Part shown: positions 55,808 through 64,000 of the stretch, in pieces
Position numbering within the stretch: the stretch's first letter is position 1
Layout of the letters: every line of letters begins with the position of its first letter
Assembly (NCBI GenBank): GCA_963665575.2
Contig: CAXXDW010000006.1
Location: forward strand, 1,116,001 to 1,180,000
Direction of reading: 5' to 3'
Source: Rariloculus sp963665575
GTDB lineage: Bacteria > Pseudomonadota > Gammaproteobacteria > Steroidobacterales > Rariloculaceae
Length of the DNA stretch: 64,000 nucleotides
Position numbers and translations under genes: made by a program
The notes under the pieces: generated by a model
The model's input: the letters and a program-made list of their open reading frames with translations, nothing else
What the model was told of the DNA's origin: nothing
Database searches by the model: none

Positions 55808-57733
55808 TCAGCTTGCGCCGGTCTCGCTGCTCGCGCGACCGTCGCCACGGGTTGCCAGCAGCAGGTCGTTGACGCGCCGGACGAACGCGGCCGGATCGTC
55901 GAGCTGGCGGCCTTCGGCGAGCATGGCCTGGTCGAGAATCACCGTAGAGAGCAGCGCGAACCGGTCGTCATCGGCCTCGTCGGCGAGCTTGCCGATCAGC
56001 GGGTGCGTCGGATTGATCTCGAGATTGGGCAGCGCAGCCGGGGCTTGCTGACCGGAGGCCTTGAGCAGCTCGCGCATCTGGTGGCCGAGATCGTGTTCGT
56101 TGAGCACGAGACAGGCTGCCGATTCCTTGAGCCTGGTGCTGACCCGGACTTCGTCGACGCGCTCGCGCAGGACGCGCTTGATGCGCTTGACGAGGTGCTT
56201 GCGTTCCTTGTCCTCGCCGGCATCGACGGGCTTGGCTTCGTCGCCTTCGTCGAGGTCGAGCTCGCCGCGGCCGACGTCCCTGAACGACTTGCCGTTGAAT
56301 TCGTCGAGGAACTGCATGGCCCACTCGTCGATCCGGTCCGACAGCAGCAGCACCTCGATGCCGCGCTCCCTGAAGGCTTCCAGATGCGGACTGGATCGAG
56401 CCGCGAGCGGCGAGTCCGCGAGCAGGTAGTAGATGGATTCCTGGTCGTCCGCGGCGTTGCCGAGGTAGGCGTCGAGGCTGCGGTCGGGCGCGATGTCCTC
56501 GGACGCGGTCGAGTTGAACCTCAGCAGCCCCGCGATCCTGTCGCGGTTGGACGAATCCTCGGCCAGGCCCTCCTTGAGCGTTGTTCCGAATTGCTCCCAG
56601 AAGGTCGCGTACTTGTTCGCATCCTCCTTCGACAGCCTGCCGAGCAGGTCGAGCACGCGCTTCGTCAAGGCGCTCTTCATCGCCCCGACGGCCGGGTCCT
56701 GCTGGATCATTTCGCGGGACACGTTCAGGGACAGATCGCCGCAGTCGACGACGCCCCGGACGAAGCGCAGGTAAAGCGGCAGGAACTCCGTCGCGCGGTC
56801 GGTGATGAAGACGCGCTGCACGTAGAGCTTGACGCCCTTCGGCGATTCCCGGTTCCAAAGGTCGAACGGCGCGACAGACGGAATGTAGAGCAGGCTCGTG
56901 TATTCGCGTTTGCCTTCGACCCGGTTGTGACTCCAGGTCAACGGGTCGCTGAAGTCGTGGGCGATGTGCCGGTAGAACTCGACGTACTCGTCGTCGTCGA
57001 CTTCCTTGCGCGGGCGGGTCCAAAGCGCCTTCGCGCGGTTGACGGTTTGCTCGTCGCTGTCGCTGTCGCCTTCGCCGTCGCTGGCCCCGGCGCCGCTCAT
57101 GCGTACCGGGAAGCTGATGTGATCGGAGTATTTCCTGATCAGCGTACGAATCCGCGCCTCCTCGAGAAACTCGCTCGCGTCGGCCTTGAGCTTGAGCTTG
57201 ACCGTCGTGCCGCGGTCCGCCTTCTCGATAGCCTGCAGGCTGTACTCGCCCTGTCCGTCGGAACGCCAGAGCACGCCGTCATCCGCCGGCCGGTCCGCCC
57301 GGCGGCTTGCGACCTCGACGTCGTCGGCGACGATGAACGCCGAGTAGAAGCCGACCCCGAACTGGCCGATGAGCTGGGAGTCCTTCTGCTGATCCCCCGT
57401 AAGGTTCTCCAGATAGCGTGCGGTGCCCGAGTGGGCGATCGTGCCCAACTGCTCGATGATCTCCTCGCGGCTCATGCCGATGCCGTTGTCGCAGATCGTG
57501 AGCGTGCCCGCGTCGCGATCGATGGCGATGTCGACGGCAAGCTCGGTTTCGCCGACGAGATCGGGGTTGGCGAGCGCCTCGAAGCGCAGCCGGTCGGCCG
57601 CGTCTGACGCGTTTGAGATCAGCTCGCGCAGGAAGATTTCCCTGTCGCTGTAGAGCGAATGCACCATGAGGTGCAGCAGTTGTCTGACTTCGGCCTGAAA
57701 GCCGAAGGTCTCGGGAGACGCAGACTCCGACAT
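55808..57733 (-). CDS. htpG: molecular chaperone HtpG (Hsp90)
   Basis: The 641-residue protein has the GHKL ATPase domain: ELISNASDAADRLRF, ICDNGIGMSREEII and GQFGVGFYSAFIVADDVEV. The middle domain (YVQRVFITD, NVSREMIQQDPAVGAMKSAL) and C-terminal dimer domain (NPTHPLIGKLADEADDDRFA) are complete. Cytoplasmic chaperone. It ends 20 bp from the convergent OpuF-like gene. Confidence 0.96.
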   Translation of the reverse strand: MSESASPETFGFQAEVRQLLHLMVHSLYSDREIFLRELISNASDAADRLRFEALANPDLVGETELAVDIAIDRDAGTLTICDNGIGMSREEIIEQLGTIAHSGTARYLENLTGDQQKDSQLIGQFGVGFYSAFIVADDVEVASRRADRPADDGVLWRSDGQGEYSLQAIEKADRGTTVKLKLKADASEFLEEARIRTLIRKYSDHISFPVRMSGAGASDGEGDSDSDEQTVNRAKALWTRPRKEVDDDEYVEFYRHIAHDFSDPLTWSHNRVEGKREYTSLLYIPSVAPFDLWNRESPKGVKLYVQRVFITDRATEFLPLYLRFVRGVVDCGDLSLNVSREMIQQDPAVGAMKSALTKRVLDLLGRLSKEDANKYATFWEQFGTTLKEGLAEDSSNRDRIAGLLRFNSTASEDIAPDRSLDAYLGNAADDQESIYYLLADSPLAARSSPHLEAFRERGIEVLLLSDRIDEWAMQFLDEFNGKSFRDVGRGELDLDEGDEAKPVDAGEDKERKHLVKRIKRVLRERVDEVRVSTRLKESAACLVLNEHDLGHQMRELLKASGQQAPAALPNLEINPTHPLIGKLADEADDDRFALLSTVILDQAMLAEGRQLDDPAAFVRRVNDLLLATRGDGRASSETGAS

Positions 57734-57861
57734 GGGGGACCCTCACGACACGGTGGTTTGACGCCTACGATGGGGTCGGATCGCGGCTTTTCAAGTCGGC
57801 TTGCGCGGTGCCGTTCTGCGATCGCGTGCCTGACGCGCGTTGTGCCCGACGGTTTGCCGGC

Positions 57862-59220
57862 TCAAACGTCGAATTTGTAACAGGGCACGTAGCCCGCCGA
57901 GTCGAACGACGCCATGCGCCGTTGGTTCGCGAAATCGGCAAGCAGGCCGTCGAGTGCGACGAGCATTTCGCGCTCGCCATGCAGTACGAACGGACCCCTG
58001 GCGCGGATTCGGCGCAGGCCCGCTTCGCGGACGTTGCCCGTACCGATTCCCGAGAATACGCGCCGCAATTCGATGGCGAGTCGTTCGACGGGCTGGTCGC
58101 GGTGCAGTTCGAGCGCGGCCATCGACTCGTGCGTCGCCTCGAACGGCTGCTGCAGTTCGAAGGGAATCTCGATCCGGCGGTTGAACGCGGGTCTGGCGTC
58201 GGCAGCGGCGCCCGTCTGCCCGGCGCGCGCCGTCGGGCTTGCAAGCCGTTCGGCCACGGCTTGCGGATCGTCGATGACGACGCTGTAGCGTTGCTGGGCG
58301 GCGGGGCCGAGGGTTGTGCCGATGAAGGCATGCATGCGGCGCAACCAGGCCTCGCTGTTGGCAGGCCCGGTCACGATCAACGGCAGCTCGACAGCCTCGT
58401 TGCCGGGATGCAGGAGGATGCCCAGTATGTACAGCAATTCCTCCGCCGTGCCGACGCCGCCGGGAAATACGACGATGCCCTGCGCGAGCCTGACGAAGGC
58501 CTCCAGACGCTTTTCCACGTCGGGCATGATCACAAGTTCCCGGACGTACGGGTTCGGTGCATCGGCCACCATGATTGTCGGTTCCACCACTCCGACAAGG
58601 CGCGCGCCCGCCATGCGCAGTCTGGCATGTCCGAGCCGGGCGCCTTGCGTTGCGCCCTGCATCGCGCCGGAGCCGCCCCCCGTGCACACGTCCAGTTCCC
58701 GCATACCCAGCGAATGGCCGACGTCGCGCGCGTACTCGTACTCGGCGCGGTCAAGCGCATGACCGCCCCAGCACACCGCGAGGTCCGGCGCCGGATCGTT
58801 ATCGACGAGCCGCGCGTTGTGCAGCATCCGGAACACGGCCTCGGTTGTCGCGGTGGAGGACTTCAGGCGGCGACCGTTGCCCCAGAGGCCGGCCGCGTGT
58901 GCGTACGCCAGATCCCGTAGCACGGCGAAGAGGTTTTGCCGAACGTTGCGAATGAGTCGCCCGTCGGAAAAAGCGGCCGCGGGGGCGTTTTCGAGGTCGA
59001 GCGCAATCAGGCCGTCGTGTTCGACGATCGAGATCCGAAAGTCCCGGTTACGTCTCAGAATCCCGGTGACGTCATCGTGTTCCGATCCCGAGTAGAGCGC
59101 GGCCAGCGCGCAGCGGCGCCAGGTCTCGTACCGATTGCCGCCGAAAGCGTCGCGCAGACGCTCGAAACTCGCGCCGGTGAGATTCCCGATGCCGCCTTCC
59201 AGGGCGATTCGCGCGTCCAT
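57862..59220 (-). CDS. ppnN: pyrimidine/purine nucleotide 5'-monophosphate nucleosidase
   Basis: The 452-residue LOG-family protein has the Rossmann core GGGSGAMQGATQGARLGHAR (about 205) and VFPGGVGTAEELLYILGILL (about 275), matching PpnN/YgdH rather than short LOG proteins because of the long N- and C-terminal regulatory parts. It cleaves nucleotide monophosphates to base and ribose-5-phosphate, and in E. coli is controlled by (p)ppGpp. Confidence 0.9.
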   Translation of the reverse strand: MDARIALEGGIGNLTGASFERLRDAFGGNRYETWRRCALAALYSGSEHDDVTGILRRNRDFRISIVEHDGLIALDLENAPAAAFSDGRLIRNVRQNLFAVLRDLAYAHAAGLWGNGRRLKSSTATTEAVFRMLHNARLVDNDPAPDLAVCWGGHALDRAEYEYARDVGHSLGMRELDVCTGGGSGAMQGATQGARLGHARLRMAGARLVGVVEPTIMVADAPNPYVRELVIMPDVEKRLEAFVRLAQGIVVFPGGVGTAEELLYILGILLHPGNEAVELPLIVTGPANSEAWLRRMHAFIGTTLGPAAQQRYSVVIDDPQAVAERLASPTARAGQTGAAADARPAFNRRIEIPFELQQPFEATHESMAALELHRDQPVERLAIELRRVFSGIGTGNVREAGLRRIRARGPFVLHGEREMLVALDGLLADFANQRRMASFDSAGYVPCYKFDV

Positions 59221-59291
59221 GGTTCAGGGCTCTCCGCAAAAACCTCGCGTTGCGTGGTTGTCAGGTGGCTTCGCGAGCAGCGGAGGGTCCG

Positions 59292-59813
59292 TCAGGGCCG
59301 AATCTCGATCGGCGTCGGCACTTCGGTCATGAGCCAGATATCGATCATGTCGGAGTTTGAAACCGCGATACAGCCGTCGGTCCAGTCGCCGTACTTGTAC
59401 CAGTTCTCGTCATAGCTGGGATTGTTGGGCTGGCCGTGAATCATGATCTGGCCGCCGGGGCTGACGTCGAGAGCACTGGCGCGCTCGCGGTCCTGCTCGT
59501 TCGGGTAGGAAATCTTCAGCGACAGGAAATAGTCGCTGGCGGTGTTCCTGGCCTCGATGTAGTAGAGACCCTCGGGCGTCTTGTAGTCGCCCGAGCGTTG
59601 CTTGTGGCCACGCGGAGCCAGGCCGAGCGCAATGTCGAACGCCCTGAGCACCCGGCCGGCCTTGAGCAGGTACAGCTTGCGCTCGGACTTCTCGACGAGG
59701 ATCGTGTCGGCCGTCTCGAGCGGCGGTACGGATCCGCTTTGCGCATGCGTGAGGCCGGCCGCCGCAAGGGAGGCGAGTATCGCTGTCGGGAGAAGAAGGC
59801 GGATCGTGGCCAT
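59292..59813 (-). CDS. exported L,D-transpeptidase (YkuD family)
   Basis: The 173-residue protein has a signal peptide (LLLPTAILASLAAAGLTHAQ). The YkuD domain follows: ILVEKSERKLYLLKAGRVLR, the catalytic His in IMIHGQPNNPSYD, and the catalytic Cys in DWTDGCIAVSNSD. It probably forms 3-3 cross-links or attaches proteins to peptidoglycan. The compact single-domain size resembles YafK-type enzymes. Divergent from the acyltransferase gene. Confidence 0.9.
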   Translation of the reverse strand: MATIRLLLPTAILASLAAAGLTHAQSGSVPPLETADTILVEKSERKLYLLKAGRVLRAFDIALGLAPRGHKQRSGDYKTPEGLYYIEARNTASDYFLSLKISYPNEQDRERASALDVSPGGQIMIHGQPNNPSYDENWYKYGDWTDGCIAVSNSDMIDIWLMTEVPTPIEIRP

Positions 59814-60005
59814 CGGACGGAACTCTAAAGCATCGTCTCCGGAATTCGCAATGCCGCCGGCTCAGTCGATTCGGCGCCGGGTCGACCGCCCGCCGGTTAC
59901 CCTTCGGCCGGCCCCGGTCCGACCGCTGCCCGGCCGGCGTAGGGACGGCGGGGTCGCGGCCGCGCGCTGTTAACATGCACCGCATCGATCCTGCTGCCGT
60001 TCACG

Positions 60006-60971
60006 ATGACGTCCACTTCCCGCGCTGACAACCGGGCCGCGCGCCAGGACGCGCCTGAGAACCTGTCGCTTGCGCCGTTCCGCGCGCCGCGCTACTGGCC
60101 GACGTGGCTGCTGTGGTTCTTCCTGCACGCTGTCGCGCGGTTACCGCTGTCCGTCCAGATGGTGCTCGGCAGGCGTCTCGGCCCGATTCTGCGCCGTGTC
60201 CGCAAGCGTGACCGCGCCGTGGCCCGGCGCAACCTCGAAATCTGCTTCGGGGAGTTGTCGGCGGAAGAACGCGAGCGGCTGCTGGAGCGCCATTTCGAGT
60301 CCATTGGTCTGTCGCTCGTCGAGATGGCGCTCGGCTGGTTCTCGCCGCTCGAGCGCCTGCGCCGCATTATCCGGGTCGAAGGGCGCGAGCACCTCGATGC
60401 GGCGCTGGCCAGGGGTAAGGGCGTGCTGCTGATCAGCGCGCATTTCACGACGCTCGAGGTCGGCGTCGCCATCCTCGAGGCGCTGTGCCCGCGCGTGACC
60501 ACCATGTACCGGACGCAGCGCAACCGGATGATGGACGTGCTGATCCGGCGCGGCCGCAGCCGCTTCGCGAGCGTGCAGATCCCGCGCGACAATGTCCGTG
60601 CGCTGCTCAGGCGGCTCAAGGCGAACGATGTTGTCGCCTACATGCCCGACCAGACCTATCTCGGCAACCAGAGCGCCATGCTGCCGTTCTTCGGCGAACC
60701 GGCGCTCACCAACGTCGTGACGAGCAAGCTCGCGCGGATCAGCGGGGCCACGGCGCTGCCCTACTTCTTCCGCCGCTTGCCGGACGACTCCGGCTATGTC
60801 GTGGAGATCGGGCCGCCGATGCCGGGCTTCCCGAGCGACGACCCGCATGCCGACACGCGCCAGTTCGTCGCACTTCTCGAAGCCTTCATCCGCCGCGCGC
60901 CCGAGCAGTACCTGTGGCTCTACAAGAAGTTCAAGCGCAGGCCGCAGGAGTACGGGAATCCGTATCGGTAG
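60006..60971 (+). CDS. lipid A biosynthesis acyltransferase (LpxL/LpxM type)
   Basis: The 321-residue inner-membrane protein has one N-terminal helix (WPTWLLWFFLHAVARLPLSV), then the LPLAT domain with the HX4E catalytic motif in ISAHFTTLEVG (about residue 139) and DQTYLGNQSAMLPFFGEPAL (about 215), ending LWLYKKFKRRP. It adds a secondary acyl chain to Kdo-lipid A. LpxL is the likeliest subtype because of the N-terminal APFRAPRYWPTWL pattern. Confidence 0.9.
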   Translation: MTSTSRADNRAARQDAPENLSLAPFRAPRYWPTWLLWFFLHAVARLPLSVQMVLGRRLGPILRRVRKRDRAVARRNLEICFGELSAEERERLLERHFESIGLSLVEMALGWFSPLERLRRIIRVEGREHLDAALARGKGVLLISAHFTTLEVGVAILEALCPRVTTMYRTQRNRMMDVLIRRGRSRFASVQIPRDNVRALLRRLKANDVVAYMPDQTYLGNQSAMLPFFGEPALTNVVTSKLARISGATALPYFFRRLPDDSGYVVEIGPPMPGFPSDDPHADTRQFVALLEAFIRRAPEQYLWLYKKFKRRPQEYGNPYR

Positions 60972-61151
60972 CGGCGCGAGTCGTGGCGCCGCGCACGATG
61001 TCCGTTGCGCGTACTCCTGATCGCAGTCGGAGTGATGATTGCCGCCATGGCGTTGATCACGACGATTCTCGGCGTCGTCCTGACCCATGGCGCCGGGATG
61101 CAGGCAAACCTGCCGGCCGGATCCCGGACAAACGGGCTGTCGCCCGAGCGG

Positions 61152-62237
61152 CTACTGCACAAGCAACTCCTCGAGCCTGCCGCGTTCGATCATGTCGATG
61201 TAGTGCTGGGTCGGGTCGCAGGGCGGGCTCTCGAAGAGATTGCGCGCATCCCCGCGCTGCGAACCGCGGGTCCTCACGAGCGGCGCCGCGTAGAGCGGGT
61301 CGTGGATCGTCATCGTGCGGTCGATCGTAAGGCCGTCCTCGGCGATCTCCCAGCGCTCGACGATGCGGGTGTCGTCGCCGCCCGACATGGGATAGCCGGA
61401 ACCGTCGAGCCAGCCGGGTTCGAGCAGTGTCGTCTCCATGACGAGCGTGCGGTCTTCCCAGCGGCCGACCGAGAAGCCCATTGACGACAGCGGCCTGTCC
61501 TCGGGTTCGCCGCGCCCGTCCATCCAGATCCAGCGCGGCGTGTTGTCCTGCAGAAAGATCATGACGTAGTGCGTGCCGGCGTCGACAATCTCCATCGGAT
61601 ACGGGGAGCCGAAAATGCGCGGCAAGCCGGCAGGCAGGCAGCGCAACACGTGATCGTCGCCGAATTCCCGCGCTTCGTAGATTGCCCGGCTTTCGGCCGT
61701 GAGCGGCATGGGATCGGGTTCGAAGTCGTCGACGGTGGTACGGAACCGGTAGCGGTTGTCCCAGAAACCTGAAATATCGACCTCGTAGTCGTTGGTCGAA
61801 TAGGTGTAATCGATGTCCGGGTCCGCGGTGACTTCCGCGATGCTTCCGGCGTTTGCGCAGCGGCCGAATCGTTCGCCGTTTTCGTGGACGATACAAAGCG
61901 GATACATCTTCTTCGCGCTGTCGCGGCCGAGGTTGCCGTTCGCCGTGACCATGTCGCCGACCTGAATGGACTCGCGCGTCCAGCCCTCGCGTCGGTAGGT
62001 CGGCAGGTTGCCGGGCGGCTGCAGCGACCACTCCTCGATGGTGCCGTCCGGCATCCGGGCGTCGATGATGTAGCGGATATGAGGATTCGCCCACCACACG
62101 CGCGTCACCACCCCCTCGAGCTCGCCTTCGAGACTGGCGTCGAACTCGGTGCTGAAGGCGTGATGGGCGAGCGTCTTCGCGGTGCCCGCCAGCGTGAGGA
62201 CGGCGGTGGCCGCGATGAAGCCTGTTGCGATTCTCAT
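61152..62237 (-). CDS. DUF6152 family exported protein
   Basis: About 361 residues from ATG 62237. A signal peptide (MRIATGFIAATAVLTLAGTA) is followed by the DUF6152 hallmark HHAFSTEFDASLEGELEGVV and WWANPHIRYIIDARMPDG. The C-terminal half (MIFLQDNTPRWIWMDGRGEP) is an extra lipocalin-like part. These proteins are common in environmental gammaproteobacteria; the function is unknown. Upstream in-frame codons to 62330 are unlike the family. Divergent from the PhoD gene. Confidence 0.8.
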   Translation of the reverse strand: MRIATGFIAATAVLTLAGTAKTLAHHAFSTEFDASLEGELEGVVTRVWWANPHIRYIIDARMPDGTIEEWSLQPPGNLPTYRREGWTRESIQVGDMVTANGNLGRDSAKKMYPLCIVHENGERFGRCANAGSIAEVTADPDIDYTYSTNDYEVDISGFWDNRYRFRTTVDDFEPDPMPLTAESRAIYEAREFGDDHVLRCLPAGLPRIFGSPYPMEIVDAGTHYVMIFLQDNTPRWIWMDGRGEPEDRPLSSMGFSVGRWEDRTLVMETTLLEPGWLDGSGYPMSGGDDTRIVERWEIAEDGLTIDRTMTIHDPLYAAPLVRTRGSQRGDARNLFESPPCDPTQHYIDMIERGRLEELLVQ

Positions 62238-62651
62238 GGCCCTGTTTCCCCCTACGGACGTGACCGGTTTGCGCCGGAATCCGCTTTGCGAGCGGCTCGG
62301 CAAACCGCGGCAGCCTTCTGCCCGATTCAAAGCGGCTTGCCGGGCGGCACTGCCGGGAGCCTGCGGCGCAGACTGCCAAGTCTACAGTCCGCATGGTCGC
62401 TGCGGAACCGCGGTGCCGGCGTCTGCGGCGAGCGTCGCGCGGATACGGCTGGCCGCCACGGCCTCGCTGACCATTGCAAGCTGCGGCATGCACGGCGGAA
62501 GCTTACACAGCGGAACGCGTCCGCCGTAATGTGTACCATTGCCCGTTCCGGTATGCCGCAGACAAGTTGGACGCGATCGGCCCTGGCCGGCGCAGGCTCC
62601 TTGAGCGCAGGCGATGCCGACAGACGATGGCCCACGACGGGGGCGATTTCA
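62238..62651. other. divergent intergenic region
   Basis: About 414 bp separate the DUF6152 and PhoD-type genes. It must hold both promoters. I see no coding frame with family features, no RNA gene, and no clear hairpin with a T-run. Confidence 0.5.
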
Positions 62652-64000
62652 ATGCAACAGACGCGCCGTGAGTTTCTTGAACTCTTCTCCCGCACTGCGG
62701 GTTGTGTCGTCGCGACGGCATCCGTCAACGCGCTCGTCGGCTGCTCCACGCCGCGGCCGGGGGCTACCGCCTACGGTTTTCCGCAGGGCGTCGCCTCGGC
62801 CGATCCCCAGCCCGACGCGATCGTGCTGTGGACGAGAGTCGTCCCGGAAGTGCCCGACGTTGAGGAGTCCGTGCCGCTGCAGGTGCAGCTCGCGCGTGAC
62901 GAGGACTTCGCCGAAATCATTCTCGAAGACGCGTTTACCGCCGAGCGCGAACTCGACTACACCTTGCGCTGCTTCGTCGACGGTCTCGAGCCGGCGAGGA
63001 CCTGGTTCTACCGCTTCATCGCGCCCGACGGCGGGACGAGCCGAACGGGTCGCACGCGCACGGCGCCCGCGCCCGACGCGAATGCAACGCTCACGGCGGG
63101 CTTGTGCGCCTGCCAGCATTACGAGGAGGGGCTCTTCAGCGCGTATCGCAGGCTCGTGCTCGACGATGCCGAAGCCCCGGCCGACCGCAGGATCGATCTG
63201 GTGATCCACACCGGCGACTACATCTACGAAGGCAACAACAGGCGCCAGACCGACGCGGACGGCCAGCCGATCGAGATCGTCAACCGCGACGGCTCGCCAC
63301 GTCGCGTCGCCGACGTACCCGAGGCGGTGAGCCTCGACGACTATCGGGAGCTCTACCGGACCTACCTTTCCGACCCAGATCTGCAGGAGGCGCGCGCGAC
63401 CTTTCCGTTCGTCCATACCTGGGACGACCATGAACTCTACAACGACTACTGGCAGAGCTTTCATCCGTCCGGGCCCATGCAGAGGCGCAAGGTCGATGCC
63501 AACCAGGCCTGGTTCGAGTACATACCGGCGGCGCTGAGTTTCGCGCAGAGCGGGCCGACCGGCACGAATCCGGCCCGCGACTTCATTCCGGGCGCGGTCG
63601 AGGATGTTGCGCCCGGCGACTTCGACGACGACTACCTGAGCCACGAGCCGAACAATCTGGCCGCGATCGGCACGCTCGCGATCCACCGCACGCTGCGCTG
63701 GGGGCAGATGGTGGAACTGGTCGTCGTCGACGGACGAAGCTACCGCGGTCCACGCGGGCTCGATAACGCGATCCTGGGCTCGGCAACGGTCGCGTACCCG
63801 AACGTGCCGATGCCTGCGCGGCTGATTGAGATCCAGAATGCCGGGCGCACCGCCAACGAAGGCAACCCGCCCGAGACGGTCGAACTCAACGGCGAGGCGC
63901 TGCCGAACACGCGTCGGGATGCGCCGCGCGGTTCGCTGCTCGGTGCTGCGCAGAAGGCCTGGCTCAAGGACACGCTCACGGCCAGCGACGCGCGCTGGAA
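62652..64000 (+). CDS. PhoD-family alkaline phosphatase/phosphodiesterase, partial (runs off the window)
   Basis: From ATG 62652 the frame stays open to the window end (449 codons seen). A Tat signal with a lipobox (MQQTRREFLELFSRTAGCVV, then LVGC) suggests a Tat-exported lipoprotein. The PhoD N domain is YGFPQGVASADPQPDAIVLW. Metal-site motifs are GDYIYEG (about 195) and TWDDHELYND (about 256). It releases phosphate from phosphodiesters at the cell surface. The C-terminus lies beyond 64000. Confidence 0.9.
   Translation, partial: MQQTRREFLELFSRTAGCVVATASVNALVGCSTPRPGATAYGFPQGVASADPQPDAIVLWTRVVPEVPDVEESVPLQVQLARDEDFAEIILEDAFTAERELDYTLRCFVDGLEPARTWFYRFIAPDGGTSRTGRTRTAPAPDANATLTAGLCACQHYEEGLFSAYRRLVLDDAEAPADRRIDLVIHTGDYIYEGNNRRQTDADGQPIEIVNRDGSPRRVADVPEAVSLDDYRELYRTYLSDPDLQEARATFPFVHTWDDHELYNDYWQSFHPSGPMQRRKVDANQAWFEYIPAALSFAQSGPTGTNPARDFIPGAVEDVAPGDFDDDYLSHEPNNLAAIGTLAIHRTLRWGQMVELVVVDGRSYRGPRGLDNAILGSATVAYPNVPMPARLIEIQNAGRTANEGNPPETVELNGEALPNTRRDAPRGSLLGAAQKAWLKDTLTASDARW

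Noticed and set aside
55790..57607. Plus-strand 605-codon frame opposite htpG
   Set aside because: It is antisense to a complete htpG; no family motifs.
61005..61484. Plus-strand frame starting with a hydrophobic helix (MRVLLIAVGVMIAAMALITT)
   Set aside because: The first 49 codons are in intergenic DNA and look like a small membrane protein, but the frame then runs antisense into the DUF6152 gene and starts at TTG with no clear ribosome site. A genuine short protein broken by an indel cannot be excluded.

Overview
The window looks like chromosomal DNA of an uncultured, GC-rich gammaproteobacterium. Evidence: a 16S-Ile-Ala-23S-5S operon with a gammaproteobacterial boxA; a bifunctional chorismate mutase/prephenate dehydrogenase (TyrA); a complete lipid A acyltransferase/TonB/bactofilin/PilT gene set; and gene neighbourhoods known from Pseudomonas and Xanthomonas relatives (tyrS|mepM-anmK, gshB-apbE-tonB-algH-ruvX-pyrB, pilT|yggS-yggT-DUF4426, birA-coaX-SPOR). 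I cannot name the genus from reading alone.

Region 1 (1-10,430) is accessory DNA, visibly less GC-rich than the rest. It abuts the 3' end of a tRNA-Thr(UGU) gene. A 77-bp stretch running from the tRNA 3' end outward is repeated at 5164-5240, and a shorter degenerate copy lies at 18-43. This suggests two islets accreted in tandem at one attachment site. The outer islet carries two FAD-dependent oxidoreductases and a YkvI-type transporter. The inner islet carries an OLD-like ATPase/TOPRIM protein, a 494-residue glycine-rich membrane protein of no family I can name, and a PD-(D/E)xK-like protein whose gene has a one-base homopolymer frameshift. No integrase is visible. This inner islet is the best candidate for an undescribed (probably defence) system.

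Region 2 (10,500-20,090) is core: SPOR-like/coaX/birA, plsY and an M61 peptidase on the minus strand, then an AttEFGH-like ABC exporter operon on the plus strand. Region 3 (20,090-27,000) is the ribosomal RNA operon on the minus strand, with tyrS just upstream of it in the same direction. Region 4 (27,200-38,460): mepM, anmK and ppk1 converge on ppx; then erpA, bactofilin, DUF6776, rppH and tyrA (frameshifted) on the minus strand; then fghA and pdxH. Region 5 (38,580-49,100): a beta-propeller amidohydrolase, an A-rich gene desert that may encode a small RNA, ampD, and the plus-strand run rsmE-gshB-apbE-tonB-algH(frameshifted)-ruvX-pyrB-pyrK. Region 6 (49,160-64,000): pilT, yggS, yggT, DUF4426, terB, msrB, a two-gene OpuF-type osmoprotectant transporter, htpG, ppnN, an L,D-transpeptidase, an LpxL-type acyltransferase, a DUF6152 protein and a PhoD-type phosphatase that runs off the window.

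Three genes (the nuclease-like gene, tyrA, algH) are each broken by a single-base change in a short G/C run. The rest of each protein reads perfectly in another frame, so assembly or sequencing error is at least as likely as true decay. Two genes (the M61 peptidase and pyrK) appear to use CTG start codons.
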